Origin: Dunaliella salina
Taxonomy: Eukaryota; Chlorophyta; Chlorophyceae; Chlamydomonadales; Dunaliellaceae
DNA: 11,528 nt
Assembly (NCBI GenBank): GCA_002284615.2
Contig: MU069858.1
Span: 192,813-204,340, forward strand
Direction: 5' to 3'
Position numbers and translations under genes: made by a program. The notes beneath the pieces are model-generated. The model had not been told where the DNA came from and did not search any database. It saw only the letters and a list, made by a program, of their open reading frames with translations. How positions within the stretch are numbered: position 1 is the first letter of the stretch; every line of letters starts with the position of its first letter. Shown here one piece after another: positions 1 to 8,169 of this stretch.

Positions 1-50
1 ATGCTGCATGCAAAAAAAAAAAACTGTAAGGATGCACCTAGCATACTGCC

Positions 51-1778
51 ATGGACCCATCACAGACCTCAGCAAGAGTGGTATCCGATTTTGTTTTCGG
101 CATCTTGTCCCACTTTCCCAACCTTACCACATTTGCATCATCATTTATGCTGCATTGCCCTCAACAGTGTCACTCAAGGACTTTCTTGCCCTTGCTTATG
201 CAGGGCCTGACAGATTCTTATCCTGGAGGGTGCCTTTTTGCGCACCCTTTTGGCAGGTTCCTGGGATCGCTACCACGCCTGCGTGTGCTAAGGCTCTCGG
301 GAATGCGTGCGGACGACTTTGGTGCTGGCTTTTTTGACGGCCTGGCAGTACAGCAGGACAGTGCACTCCGTGAGCTGTGGCTCTCAAACTGCTGCATGGG
401 GGGCTATGCAGATCCCTACTGGCACCCAATCTGCCAGCTGTCCAGCCTGCGTGTGCTCTCAGTTGATCATTGGTCTCACGGCTCGGATGATGCTATTGAC
501 ACCCCTATTCCATTTGCTACGATGAGCCACTTGGAGTGCCTGGCCATCGATGGTGGGATTGCTTGTAACACACGTGCTTGGGTGTCTGAGAGGATTTTAC
601 CAGACATGGTGGCTGCACTGCCACGTTTGACGGGACTACAGAAGTTAGCACTTCCTTGTGTCCCCCCTGCTCATGTGGCTCTGCCTCCCACGGTAGAGAG
701 TCTGACAATCAGTGAAGTGGAGCAAGATAACGAGGATCTGCCTGCTTTGTTGGCTGCTGTTTCGAGCAACCAGTTGCCTGCCAAACTGCACCACTTCTGT
801 ATTTGCTCTTTGCATGTGCGGGAGGGCCTGAGTGAATTTGACCCATCGGAGCTTGCACCCAGGTTGCGCGTTGCGTTGCAGGGTGTTCCATGTGAAGTAG
901 ATCTCAGTCTCAGTGAGCTTGCTGCAGCCCTGCGTGAATGCGCCTCTGTGTGCCCTGATGTACGCGTCGAGGGCGTCCATGCCATCACACATTGCTCAGA
1001 TGAAGAGGTGCTTGAGATGCTGGAGGTCTTGGGGCCCGACTTTTCAAGGGCCCTGCGCTTTCTTTCCTTTGCTGCCGGCTTTCAGCTGCTGGAGTGGATC
1101 ATCCCCAAGTTGACAGACTATGCTCCAAACGTGTCGGGTGAGTCAACCAGCTCTCGGAGGCTGCTGCATACCCTTGGAAGAAAATGGCAAGCATGCAGCT
1201 GTTGCACTTCTTTCTTGACTCCACATGTAACCCTTGATTGCAAGTGCAAAATATACCAGGAAAACCTCTCTTTCACTTTTGTGTGGACATCTCACTATTG
1301 CTCTCACGCATGCCCTACTTCTCCAGAGGTGTCATTCTATGAATGGGAGCCAGACCTTGTTATGGAGGCCCTCTCTGTGATGCCGCGACTGGAGCGTGTT
1401 TGCCTGCTTGTGTTCGTCGACTTAGCTCTATGTGTAGATCTAGTCCACAGTGTTGTAGAGTATGGTTATGGATTTCAAAAAGAATTTGCAAGTCTCTGTT
1501 CATGTGTATCGCGGATCCGTTCGGCATCTGAGCAGCCCCATCTCACAGTCCATCTGGATGTGTTGGCACAAGATATGGAGAGCGGAGAGGATGGTTTCTT
1601 TGACCACAGAGAATGGGTTGAGCTCCGCACTGACGATATTGTGCGTGAGGCAAGGGGTCCTCGCGGTGTGCTGTCAGGCCAAGGACGCCGAGGTGCAGGC
1701 CCACAGAATGTGTCTGTGTCCAGTGCATTGGCATTTATGCCATATTCCATTCCATATTCCGTCATGCATGGTGAATAG
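51..1778 (+). CDS. Leucine-rich-repeat protein, host gene (one internal intron; 5' end uncertain)
   Basis: This is the longest open frame in the window: 575 codons read through, about 512 after removing the intron at 1138-1326. Irregular leucine-rich repeats are visible, for example LPRLRVLRLSGM near residue 74, SALRELWLSNC near 105, LSSLRVLSVDHW near 130, MSHLECLAIDGG near 158 and LTGLQKLALP near 193. Such repeats form a curved protein-binding surface; the partner is unknown and no catalytic domain, F-box or signal peptide is seen. The second exon is acidic and ends at TAG 1776-1778. The ATG at 51 is only the first in frame. The true start may lie upstream of the window, because splice-acceptor-like sites occur at 203 (cttatgcag) and 255 (ttttggcag), so residues 1-69 are doubtful. 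The last 40 or so residues are of low complexity and could also be mis-modelled. Confidence 0.6.
   Translation: MDPSQTSARVVSDFVFGILSHFPNLTTFASSFMLHCPQQCHSRTFLPLLMQGLTDSYPGGCLFAHPFGRFLGSLPRLRVLRLSGMRADDFGAGFFDGLAVQQDSALRELWLSNCCMGGYADPYWHPICQLSSLRVLSVDHWSHGSDDAIDTPIPFATMSHLECLAIDGGIACNTRAWVSERILPDMVAALPRLTGLQKLALPCVPPAHVALPPTVESLTISEVEQDNEDLPALLAAVSSNQLPAKLHHFCICSLHVREGLSEFDPSELAPRLRVALQGVPCEVDLSLSELAAALRECASVCPDVRVEGVHAITHCSDEEVLEMLEVLGPDFSRALRFLSFAAGFQLLEWIIPKLTDYAPNVSGESTSSRRLLHTLGRKWQACSCCTSFLTPHVTLDCKCKIYQENLSFTFVWTSHYCSHACPTSPEVSFYEWEPDLVMEALSVMPRLERVCLLVFVDLALCVDLVHSVVEYGYGFQKEFASLCSCVSRIRSASEQPHLTVHLDVLAQDMESGEDGFFDHREWVELRTDDIVREARGPRGVLSGQGRRGAGPQNVSVSSALAFMPYSIPYSVMHGE
1138..1326 (+). 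other. Spliceosomal intron inside the LRR gene
   Basis: A strong donor (GTGAGT, 1138-1143) pairs with an acceptor after a pyrimidine-rich run (ctacttctccag, ending 1326). The length is 189 nt, exactly 63 codons with no in-frame stop, so an ORF caller reads straight through it. The residues it would encode are rich in Cys, Ser and Thr and unlike the Leu-rich and acidic flanks. Splicing joins NVS to EVSFYEW through one split Glu codon (g + ag). Confidence 0.75.
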
Positions 1779-2139
1779 TACCTCAGATTTAAGGGATGCA
1801 CAAGGCTGCAAACCGGGACGTCTATGCGGAACCGTGCCGTGTATCTCCTTGAGGATGCCTGTACATGGGTGTGGAAAACTACGATATTTCCATTGTTCTT
1901 TATCAAAAAAAATTTGTCTGTCAGCACTTGATTTTGTGAGCATGAGCATGAAGCGCAAGGATGGTAGGTGTGGGAGCTATCACCAAAGCAACAGTTTGCT
2001 CACAAATTCAATCAGCATGCTGTTCAACATGCATCAAAGATAATTGAAACGAGGCATAAATACCTTGCAAACAACTAATAGTTATTTCTACAATTATTAC
2101 AACTGGGCCCAGGAGATAGCAAACTCCATTAGGGGGCCA
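1779..2139. other. Gene-free stretch after the LRR gene
   Basis: This stretch presumably contains the 3' UTR of the LRR gene followed by intergenic sequence. I see no coding frame with protein-like composition on either strand and no clear polyadenylation signal. Just before the stop codon, at about 1740-1760, the short direct repeat CCATATTCCATTCCATATTCC (with a T-rich spacer) gives the repeated peptide PYSIPYS. Confidence 0.4.
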
Positions 2140-2900
2140 ACTGCTGAAGAAGATAGTGATAGAAAGGGGAGGGGAAGAGAAAGAGCAGTACAAAGCGGCA
2201 GGAAAAGTCAGAACCTAGAGGAAGGCAAGAGAGGAGCCCTGGCAAGCTTGGAACCCAAGAGCGCTTTTAGCCAACAAGGACGCTGATCAGAACGAACAAC
2301 CCCAGGGGTCCAATTCGGACGGGTCAGAATACCTTTGTGTTCACAGTTACAAGGGAAAAAGGCCAGTCGAGACCTCGAGAGAGAGGGTTTGGCTGGCAGC
2401 CTGTTCAAAAATGCACTTGAGATCACGAAGGAAAAAGGAAGTGCGTTGTTCAAGAAGTTCTTCCGGTTTAGGAAAATGTTGGGAATTCAAATTGTTAGTG
2501 GTGCCTAGACAGGGCATCCTGTAGAAGACGTGAAGATGGAGAAAAGAGAAGATGTGCTTCTCCAAGCATGGGGCATACTTTTGACAGAGAGAGCAGATCC
2601 CGGGGGGTTCAAACATTTGAACGACACATCTTTTTCATCTTGTATGTCATCAGAATCATACTGTGACAGGTGTCACAGACTGGAGAAAAACGATGGAGCA
2701 AATAGCCTGTTCAACTCGAAGTGTTTTTCTGGGGGGTTTACATGTGCCCATGGAATTAGAGATGTCCCTTGAGGGCCTCTGCTAGAGGAAGAGAAAGCTC
2801 CTGAAAGGAAAGATTGAACAGCAGGCACAAGAACACAGAGAAGGAGAGAATCAGGGCCACACACGGAAAGAGACAGCTCCTGCACACCAAGACAGAAATA
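2140..2900 (-). mobile_element. Family 1 retroelement fragment: RT C-terminus, 3' region and pyrimidine tail
   Basis: Reading the minus strand downward, with several frame changes, gives the C-terminal part of a non-LTR-type RT protein. A segment RDISNSM..KTLRVEQAIC (about 2770-2700) precedes a Cys/His knuckle, CDTCHS (2659-2677) then DDIQDEKDVSFKC (about 2612-2650), and a final helix FFLRDLKCIFEQA (about 2390-2431) followed by a SQTLSLEV-like end. The stop at 2347 is followed by about 150 nt without element coding and then a pyrimidine-rich run on the minus strand (about 2213-2140), ending near cttcagcag. That run probably marks the element's 3' end. The protein acts in retrotransposition, the knuckle probably binding nucleic acid. 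The copy is frameshifted and 5'-truncated or fused to the unassigned frame above it. Confidence 0.6.
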
Positions 2901-2924
2901 CAAGCAGGGACAAATACCATAATA

Positions 2925-3455
2925 CTATGCGGCGAGCATGAGGGCCAAGTTCAAGTTTTGGCCAGCAGCAATGAAGGAATGTTCCTGCGAGAGAGCGTTG
3001 GCCAAGGAGTGCTGCCTCCCTTGGCAGGCAACTAAATCTTTTAGCCCCTCTGTCAAAGAGACCAAAGCATGCTCCTGAAGGTGCTTCGAATCGCAACACC
3101 AAAGTTTCAGCATTGATTTCAGGGTACACATGATTAAGATAAGGGGACCTTCAGCCAGAATGTTCGGCAGATCGGCCTGTGACTGGTCCTCGCCAGCCTT
3201 GAAATATCCATATGAAAAAGCTTGGTCCAACTCAGGGTACACAGACAGGCTGCCCACCAAACACGCTTGTTCATGCTCGGACAAGGGGGAACAAGCAAAC
3301 ACGCTTGTCGGGGAGCATGGGAGTGCGAGGAGGCAGTTCTTGGCCAGAACATCCACTGCCGTCTGGGCAAAAGGACAGGTCCAAAAGACGAAAAAAGGCG
3401 AAGAAAGATGAAAGAAAGGTAGAAGGACAGAATGGGGAAGATCCAACATGTACAC
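2925..3455 (-). CDS. Unassigned minus-strand open frame of 176 codons, probably element-derived
   Basis: This is a long open frame for the interval. It begins in a pyrimidine-rich leader (about 3460-3380, ending ttttgcccag near 3371) and then shows helix-prone sequence: EHEQACLVGSLSVYPELDQ, AGEDQSQADLPNILAEGPL and LQEHALVSLTEGLKDLV. The GEDQ..AD.P..LAEG string resembles a C-terminal signature also seen in family 1 remnants at about 9898-9945, so retroelement origin is likely. A second frame over 2851-3129 is also protein-like (ETLVLRFEAPSGACFGLFDR and onward), so a frameshift near 3130 is possible and I cannot say which frame was coding. It has no credible upstream start: the first ATG falls in the leader. 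I do not recognise a function. Confidence 0.3.
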   Translation of the reverse strand: MYMLDLPHSVLLPFFHLSSPFFVFWTCPFAQTAVDVLAKNCLLALPCSPTSVFACSPLSEHEQACLVGSLSVYPELDQAFSYGYFKAGEDQSQADLPNILAEGPLILIMCTLKSMLKLWCCDSKHLQEHALVSLTEGLKDLVACQGRQHSLANALSQEHSFIAAGQNLNLALMLAA

Positions 3456-4067
3456 GTATGTAGGTATGGTATAAGGAAGGTGAATGGCAGCTCTGACAGG
3501 AAGTGCGCATTATTGATGACATGTCAGCCGCTTACAGGGTGTTCAAGGGTTAAAAAGGGTTGGCCTACACTGTAGGCTACAGCCCGAGACTCTGGCTGGT
3601 CGGCTGTTGAAACATTATCGTTCAGCATCAAACTTTGAAAACAATTCTGACAGATTTTGAAAACCTGAACGTCACATTGCATTACATTGCACCACACTAC
3701 CTTACATTAGGGAAAATAACATCCAGCCAGATAGTTTGGCTTCTGTTTAAGAAAAAATCCATAAGCTCAAAGATAAAACGATAAGTCTCAGTATCTTGGT
3801 TTTGGAAAAAGCAAAGTGCATCGTGAGAACGAGCATCAGGAAAAAAGAGAGGGCCTGTATTATCCAGTACTACTCTGAGTGAGAAAAGGCAGCAAAAAGA
3901 CGTGCGTGCTTTTTAAGACAACACAGGAAGTTGTGTGAGCAGAGTAAGATAACATGTTTTTCACCTTGCAATTGTTCTGATGAACACAAATCACATTGAG
4001 GTGCATGTCCTTGCCAATGAAAAGTTTTAGCTCAAAGGCTTTGCTTTTAACATGATCATTGTATAGT

Positions 4068-4155
4068 TGGGGCCCAATCTGGGACACTTGAGCTTGATTT
4101 TGAAATGAAGAACTTTCAGAAGAATTAGAGTCTAACACTCCCAGCTTGGGCCCCA
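4068..4155. repeat. 17-bp imperfect inverted repeat (hairpin)
   Basis: The left arm TGGGGCCCAATCTGGGA (4068-4084) and right arm TCCCAGCTTGGGCCCCA (4139-4155) are reverse complements with one mismatch, separated by 54 nt. It lies at the edge where the RT copy is interrupted. It could be the terminus of an insert or a chance foldback. Confidence 0.7.
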
Positions 4156-4610
4156 TATGCCTAATCAGCTGCAGCGTGAACCCTAGTTTTCACCATCAAA
4201 TCTCCAGAAACTTGCTGACCACCCACTAGACCAAATTGAATGATTTTCAGTGATTTGTAGTCCATTCACCAATAAAAATATCATTGAAAAAAATGGGTGG
4301 AACGACCCAGTGGTTGGTGAGATACAGAATTTCAGCCATTTCCCTCAAAAAAATTGCAGCACAACTTGTCCCTTGAAGGGGTGCCAAATGTTTTTGACCT
4401 CCTTTTTTCCTTTTCTTGGATATGCAGGACGTTAGCATACTGTATAAGGGCTATGAAAAAATGTTTTTGGAGGTGAAAAATGGCCCCAGGGAGGAACTGT
4501 GGGCCTTTTTGGGGTGATCTGAGGCCAGGAGAGTGATCTGGGAACCTCCAACTTCCATGGACTTTTAAACTGATATCTTATGGAATAAAAATGGTTGGAA
4601 TGGTTAGGTT
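4100..4610. other. Unidentified ~500-bp stretch interrupting the RT copy
   Basis: The RT-like reading stops near 4620 and resumes near 4085, and the two sides overlap by only a few aligned residues, so this block looks inserted. It is AT-rich with A and T homopolymer runs and has no protein-like frame or recognisable terminal repeat. I could not find a target-site duplication. A non-autonomous transposon or other repeat is possible. Confidence 0.3.
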
Positions 4611-5564
4611 TGAGAAAAAAAGTTGGAAAAGCTGTCCACCTCTGCAACATCCCGCTGCATACGCCTACCTAAATGAAGGTAAAGGTACCGAGGAGGAACA
4701 TGGAAGGTTTGCCATAAGCAGACATTGGTCTAAGATGGAATTCCATCTAGTTGTGGTCTTTAGCCAATTTGGTGGGGATGCTCAGCATGCCCTGCCAAAC
4801 CACCAGTCGACCATACACAACGCAGCCTCTTGCTTAAATCTGCCAACAAATCTTTTACACCAGTGGGCAGGCCTGAGTAAATGCATTGTGTTTAGCAGTT
4901 GCACCTTTCCAGGCCCTCAAAGGCAGATATGAACTCTGATGCCCACACTCCTATGAATACTACTCATGTCAGTATCCGCTCCAAGCACCTTGCATGGAGT
5001 TGTGCTGTTGCAGGCAGGGAAGCAAGATGTAATCTGACAGCAGCTCTGTACCAATATACCAAATTGCAATAGTTAAAACCCGCACTCACGCAATGCAGTG
5101 TACTCACTTAGTGCAGTCCTTTTAACTCCAAGGATACGCTTCAGTAAACACAAATGCACAGTCTACAATTGGCAGGCCATCTCAGCTATTTTCATGAACC
5201 TAGTATCCCAAAATTGGCATAGCATGTATGCATGCAAGGAGAGCATATGCCTTAGTCGCCAAAGCACGGTACGAGGTCTAACCACCAGCATAGACACTTA
5301 CAAGTTGCCTAACACGGCAATATCGAGACAAGAAAGGTGCACTTATACTATATGAAAGTATGCTCAGAAGAGGAAAGGGATCGACTTCTTTTGTAAAAAG
5401 CGTACCCACATACTTACATGACTCGGCGTGCACAAGCTGTGCTCCACCTAGCGTAATAAAGGAACATTATTTCCTTATGAATTAAAGTGCACAACCTCGG
5501 AATTTGATACGTTGATGATAGATCCTTTCCTCTGTGCATACCCATGTAACCTATCCAGCATGCG

Positions 5565-6026
5565 CTAAAGCTCATTGGGATGATTGGCAGTGAGGCAAAG
5601 GTCAAATGCATACAACATATGACTTACTTGGAGATCCCTTGCACCGATAAATGCACTTTTCACATTTGAAAATCTGTACGAGCCTTGATTTAGAAAAGCA
5701 ATGATCTCAATATCAGTCAAAATTGGGAAGCTTGCCAAGAAAGAAATTAAGTCAGTGTTTGGAAGCTGGGCAAAAGTATACAGCCGTTTGAAAAGATCAA
5801 TGAACAGGTCCCTGTCTTTTTGGCGCAGTTTGCACTTACTGTTGTTTACTCCGGGACCAGGGGCTTTAAATTCATTCCAATAGCTAAGGTGTCTAGTTGT
5901 TAGATCCACCACAAATTGACTGATGCTCACAGGGTTACAAGCCATAATTTGGGGTCCCATCGGGTCCGAGTATGCCAGAACATCCAGCACAGGCTCTTGT
6001 CGGACGAGAGGTGCAATGTCCAACAA
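5565..6026 (-). pseudogene. Chimeric open frame: C-terminus of one RT copy fused to palm of another
   Basis: The frame stays open for 153 codons but its parts are out of RT order. The N-terminal half, SISQFVVDLTTRHLSYWNEF, resembles the region after the RT thumb. The last 20 residues, VSHMLYAFDLCLTANHPNEL, are the RT palm with the catalytic box, which should precede the thumb. The fusion point lies roughly between 5840 and 5690. The frame is therefore most simply a junction between two adjacent family 1 copies and not a gene. An in-frame TGA (6030-6032) lies just upstream, and the first Asp of YADD is Phe. Confidence 0.55.
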
Positions 6027-6300
6027 GAGTCAGTTCTGAAGCTAAAGCTGATGTCTGCATGAAGAACCTCTTTGAGGAGGAGACTATTGCATGCTTAGTA
6101 AGCAACTTGCAGAAACGCATCGTGGCGCAAAAACAGTTGGGCTGAAACAATGCCACATTCTTGTAGAATGCTCCAAGATGGTGTTGTGGATTTCATCCCA
6201 ACAAGGTTCTGCAAAACGTTCAGAATCCACCTCTGTAACTGGTTGTCCATTTCTGTGCCCTGCCGCAAGCAAGGAGTGGCCCATATCCGGCTGGCATAAA

Positions 6301-6309
6301 TTCCTGCTG
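6301..6309. repeat. Target-site duplication of copy A, 3' side
   Basis: TTCCTGCTG here is identical to 6618-6626. On the minus strand it reads CAGCAGGAA and belongs to the interrupted RT codons for SAG. Confidence 0.85.
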
Positions 6310-6617
6310 GGAAAAGAAAAAAGAAAAATTACGTGGGCAGCAAGAACACTCCCTACATCAATGAAGGAAAAGGAGACACTTGGGCTCAAAGAGCTGTGAG
6401 TCCTCCTCCCTAGAGGGTAACAGGGAAGCTTGTGTGGGTCAGGTGGTTTACTGGAAGCATGCGGCTCCAAAACAGCAGGGTTATGTTGTGTGCTTCTAAT
6501 TTCAATGGTGCGTCTAATTAAGTCTATGCATATTGCACAGGGTGAATATGGAGCTTTCCTACTGAGAAAGCATGTGTTTCCAAGTCTACGCATTTTGCAC
6601 AGGGTGAGCATGGAGCT
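6310..6617 (-). mobile_element. Family 2 copy A: short 5'-truncated 3' end, with target-site duplication
   Basis: This 308-bp insert on the minus strand starts abruptly in KLHAHPVQNA-like coding and carries an internal tandem duplication. It reads VLEPHASSKPPDPH near 6480-6435; the usual stop after PPDPH is replaced by a Lys codon. Its 3' region matches copy B closely (CTCTTTGAGCCC, TTGATGTAGGGAG) and ends CACGTAATTTTTC plus a pyrimidine run. Exact 9-bp duplications of TTCCTGCTG flank it. Extreme 5' truncation plus a target duplication is the classic outcome of target-primed reverse transcription. Confidence 0.85.
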
Positions 6618-6643
6618 TTCCTGCTGAGAAAGAATGTGTTTCC
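6520..6643. repeat. Tandem duplication, two 62-bp units
   Basis: Unit 1 (6520-6581) and unit 2 (6582-6643) are directly adjacent and differ at about 6 of 62 positions. Each unit contains RT target sequence, the target-site duplication and the start of copy A, so the duplication happened after the insertion. Confidence 0.9.
6618..6626. repeat. Target-site duplication of copy A, 5' side
   Basis: TTCCTGCTG is an exact partner of 6301-6309. A diverged third copy (TTCCTACTG, 6556-6564) exists because the junction was later duplicated in tandem. Confidence 0.85.
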
Positions 6644-7176
6644 AAAAGCCAGATGAGCACATGTAGCCAATGCGTGAGGTGCGATTGATAGCAATGGCTT
6701 TAACGCAATAAGTCCCCGCTATGCATGTTTCAGAGCAGCCTCAACAGCAGTGTAAGGTTGAGACGTTTGTCACAGACCATACCAAGATATTTGAAATTTT
6801 AATGTAGGGAAAGCTGTCACCATCATACAACAGTTCAAACTGAGCATACCTGTAGAAAAGAAAAAAAAAAGAAAAGAAAAACTACGCAGGCAGAGAAACT
6901 CTCCCTACATCAATCAAGGAAACGGAGACACATTGGCCCATAAAGAGCCGTGAATCCCCTCCACCACAAGATAAGAGTCAGGACAGGCTAATGGGGATCT
7001 GGAGGGTGACTAGAAGCATTTGGCTCTAGAACCTGGCTGTGGGAAGTGCTCTTGTTTTCGAAAGCGCGATGTGTGGAAACGAGTTTGCGGGCATATGGAA
7101 CAGAATGGGCATGAAGTTGTTGAGCGAGCTTAGTGGCACGCTGGTGATCCAGTCCTACTAGTAGTTGTTTGTATGC

Positions 7177-7782
7177 TCAGTATAAATAGTTCCACCAACA
7201 ACCAGGAGAATAAGGAGAATTGTAGTATAGCTTCATTGCAAATAAGTTTACGAAGGTCTGCATGTTGCTGCTTAGCCGCGTCAACTGATGCTCTGGCCTT
7301 GTGTCTTCACAGAACTTGATTTCTATTAGGTGCACATGGTGTTTGTTAGCATGGAGTTCATGGGGTTGGCTTATGCGGCTAATTCTTGTGGTCCTCCATG
7401 TGGATCTGCACAAAGCGTGATGTGGATGGATATGAGAAACACTGTTGGAAGTAGGCTTGGTTTTATAAGGGGCAATCAAAATAGCATGTGGTCGACTTGA
7501 GGTGAGACTTTTCCTCTCTGGAAGGTTGCGAGGGAAGAAGTAAGCAGGTAAAGTTCTGTTTGAGGCATGTGTAGGGAGTTGGAGGTTGTGTTGAGCAAGC
7601 TTAAAATCGTTTCCTATGTCTGTGTATATTAAGCCTGCCCCTATAGGGCATTTGCTGAGGGCTTTTGTAATCATTCTGCCTGCAATGTTATGGCGTTCAG
7701 TTTTCATGTTGGAGATGATATGGTTTTGGCAGCCTGAGAGCATGCGTAATGCGCTGTCTGAATGATGGCAGCCAGGGGGCAA
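7177..7782 (-). pseudogene. Copy B: Cys/His knuckle and restriction-like (PD-(D/E)XK) endonuclease domain
   Basis: The frame opens with GCHHSDSALRMLSGC, a C-H-H/L-C knuckle like that before the nuclease of RLE-type retrotransposons. SNMKTERHNIAGRM and GAGLIYTDIG follow. The nuclease motifs are SSRPHAILIAP (His at residue 99, about 7488-7486, where SRPDA with Asp would be expected) and, 55 residues later, HLIEIKFCED (Glu 154 and Lys 156, about 7323-7315), a good E-x-K. Such a domain cuts target DNA to prime reverse transcription; loss of the Asp suggests this copy is inactive. After residue 168 a frameshift leads to QQHADLRKLIC and then to ILLVVGGTIYTEHT in a third frame. Confidence 0.6.
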
Positions 7783-8168
7783 GATGGATCAGTTGACCTT
7801 TTAAAATGTACTGCGTGTTTTTGATTGTAGAGGGTGCCTGTGCGGTACTGCAGGATGGTATGCTTCATGCGTACAGAAATGTTGGGCATATTTCTGAAGG
7901 CATTGCTGATTTTTTTATCTACTTGCAATAATAAGTTTTTATAACAAGAATAGTAGCCTGTTTTGGCATTGGCATATCCAAGCTTGTGTTTAGAATGCAT
8001 ATGGGATTTGAGGGCATCTTGAAAATTGGGGAAATAGGTGAGCTTGTGGGTGGGTGGTGGACCCGCAGATGTGCCTGCAGCATACACTCTTTCTTTTCTG
8101 GCTAACCAGCAAATACTTGTAAATGGATTTCCACCAGGACTTGCACCAGGGATCTCCGTATCCGCCAC
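7704..8168 (-). pseudogene. Copy B: linker between RNase H and the zinc knuckle
   Basis: The open frame is continuous with the RNase H tail (8246 downward). It begins ADTEIPGASPGGNPF and contains TGYYSCYKNLL, then FRNMPNISVRMKHTILQYRTGTLYNQKHAV and STDPSCPL, part of the knuckle. A frameshift near 7775 then moves the reading into the next frame, so the ending AAIIQTAHYACSQAA is a shadow of the true sequence. The GTG at 8168 is not a real start. Confidence 0.55.
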
Positions 8169-8169
8169 G

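Larger units (their letters stand above)
3560..5700 (-). mobile_element. Family 1 retroelement copy: decayed RT from palm to C-terminus
   Basis: Read downward on the minus strand with many stops and frameshifts, this follows the order of a non-LTR RT. The catalytic region is MLYAFDLCLTANHPNEL (5618-5568), with YAFD where YADD is expected. RMLDRLHGYAQRKG (near 5560) and SEVVHFNS (near 5490) follow, then GGAQLVHAES.KYVGTLF and the thumb LLKRILGVKR (5118-5147) with LRECG. PPRYLYLHLGRR lies at 4660-4695. After an unrelated stretch (about 4100-4610) the C-terminal part resumes: EKHVILLCSH (3934-3961), KKHARLFAAFSH (about 3880-3914), TYRFIFELMDFFL (3749-3786) and a terminal ADQPESRAVA at about 3575-3606. 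It would encode the reverse transcriptase that copies element RNA, but it is dead. Its upstream edge merges with the next RT fragment. Confidence 0.7.
5640..6847 (-). mobile_element. Family 1 retroelement copy (RT thumb and C-terminal part), split by insertion A
   Basis: The upstream part reads YDGDSFPY and then an intact FKYLGMVCDKRLNL (6795-6754), a hallmark after the RT palm. It continues to IWLLETHSFSAG (ending near 6622). The frame resumes beyond insertion A as GIYASRIWATP, then EMDNQLQRWILNVLQNLVG, TTPSW and LQECG (to about 6120), VLHADISF (about 6070-6050) and SQFVVDLTTRHLSYWNEF (about 5930-5875). The last stretch has stops and frame changes. Removing A restores SAG to IYAS without loss. 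Copy B ends immediately upstream at about 6853, so this RT copy may once have continued beyond B. Confidence 0.75.

Noticed and set aside
1462..2043. 193-codon plus-strand frame overlapping the LRR gene end
   Set aside because: It is a shadow frame of the second LRR exon, extended by chance into the downstream sequence.
5628..5640. Splice donor CAA/GTAAGT on the minus strand
   Set aside because: The same bases encode Gln-Val-Ser of the RT sequence leading into the catalytic box, and the frame continues through it.
6290..6320. A perfect-looking 3' splice site on the minus strand (pyrimidine tract + CCCAGCAG) followed by an open exon
   Set aside because: The CAGCAG is part of the target-site duplication and the pyrimidine run is the tail of copy A; the 'exon' is the interrupted RT.
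6091..6662. Plus-strand frames and a 192-codon minus-strand frame over the nested insertion
   Set aside because: They run across element boundaries, or lie in the wrong frame relative to the RT and family 2 tail.
6838..7186. 11-bp inverted pair ACTGAGCATAC (6839) and GTATGCTCAGT (7173)
   Set aside because: One arm is family 2 coding, the other is the flanking RT; no structural or insertional logic, so probably chance.
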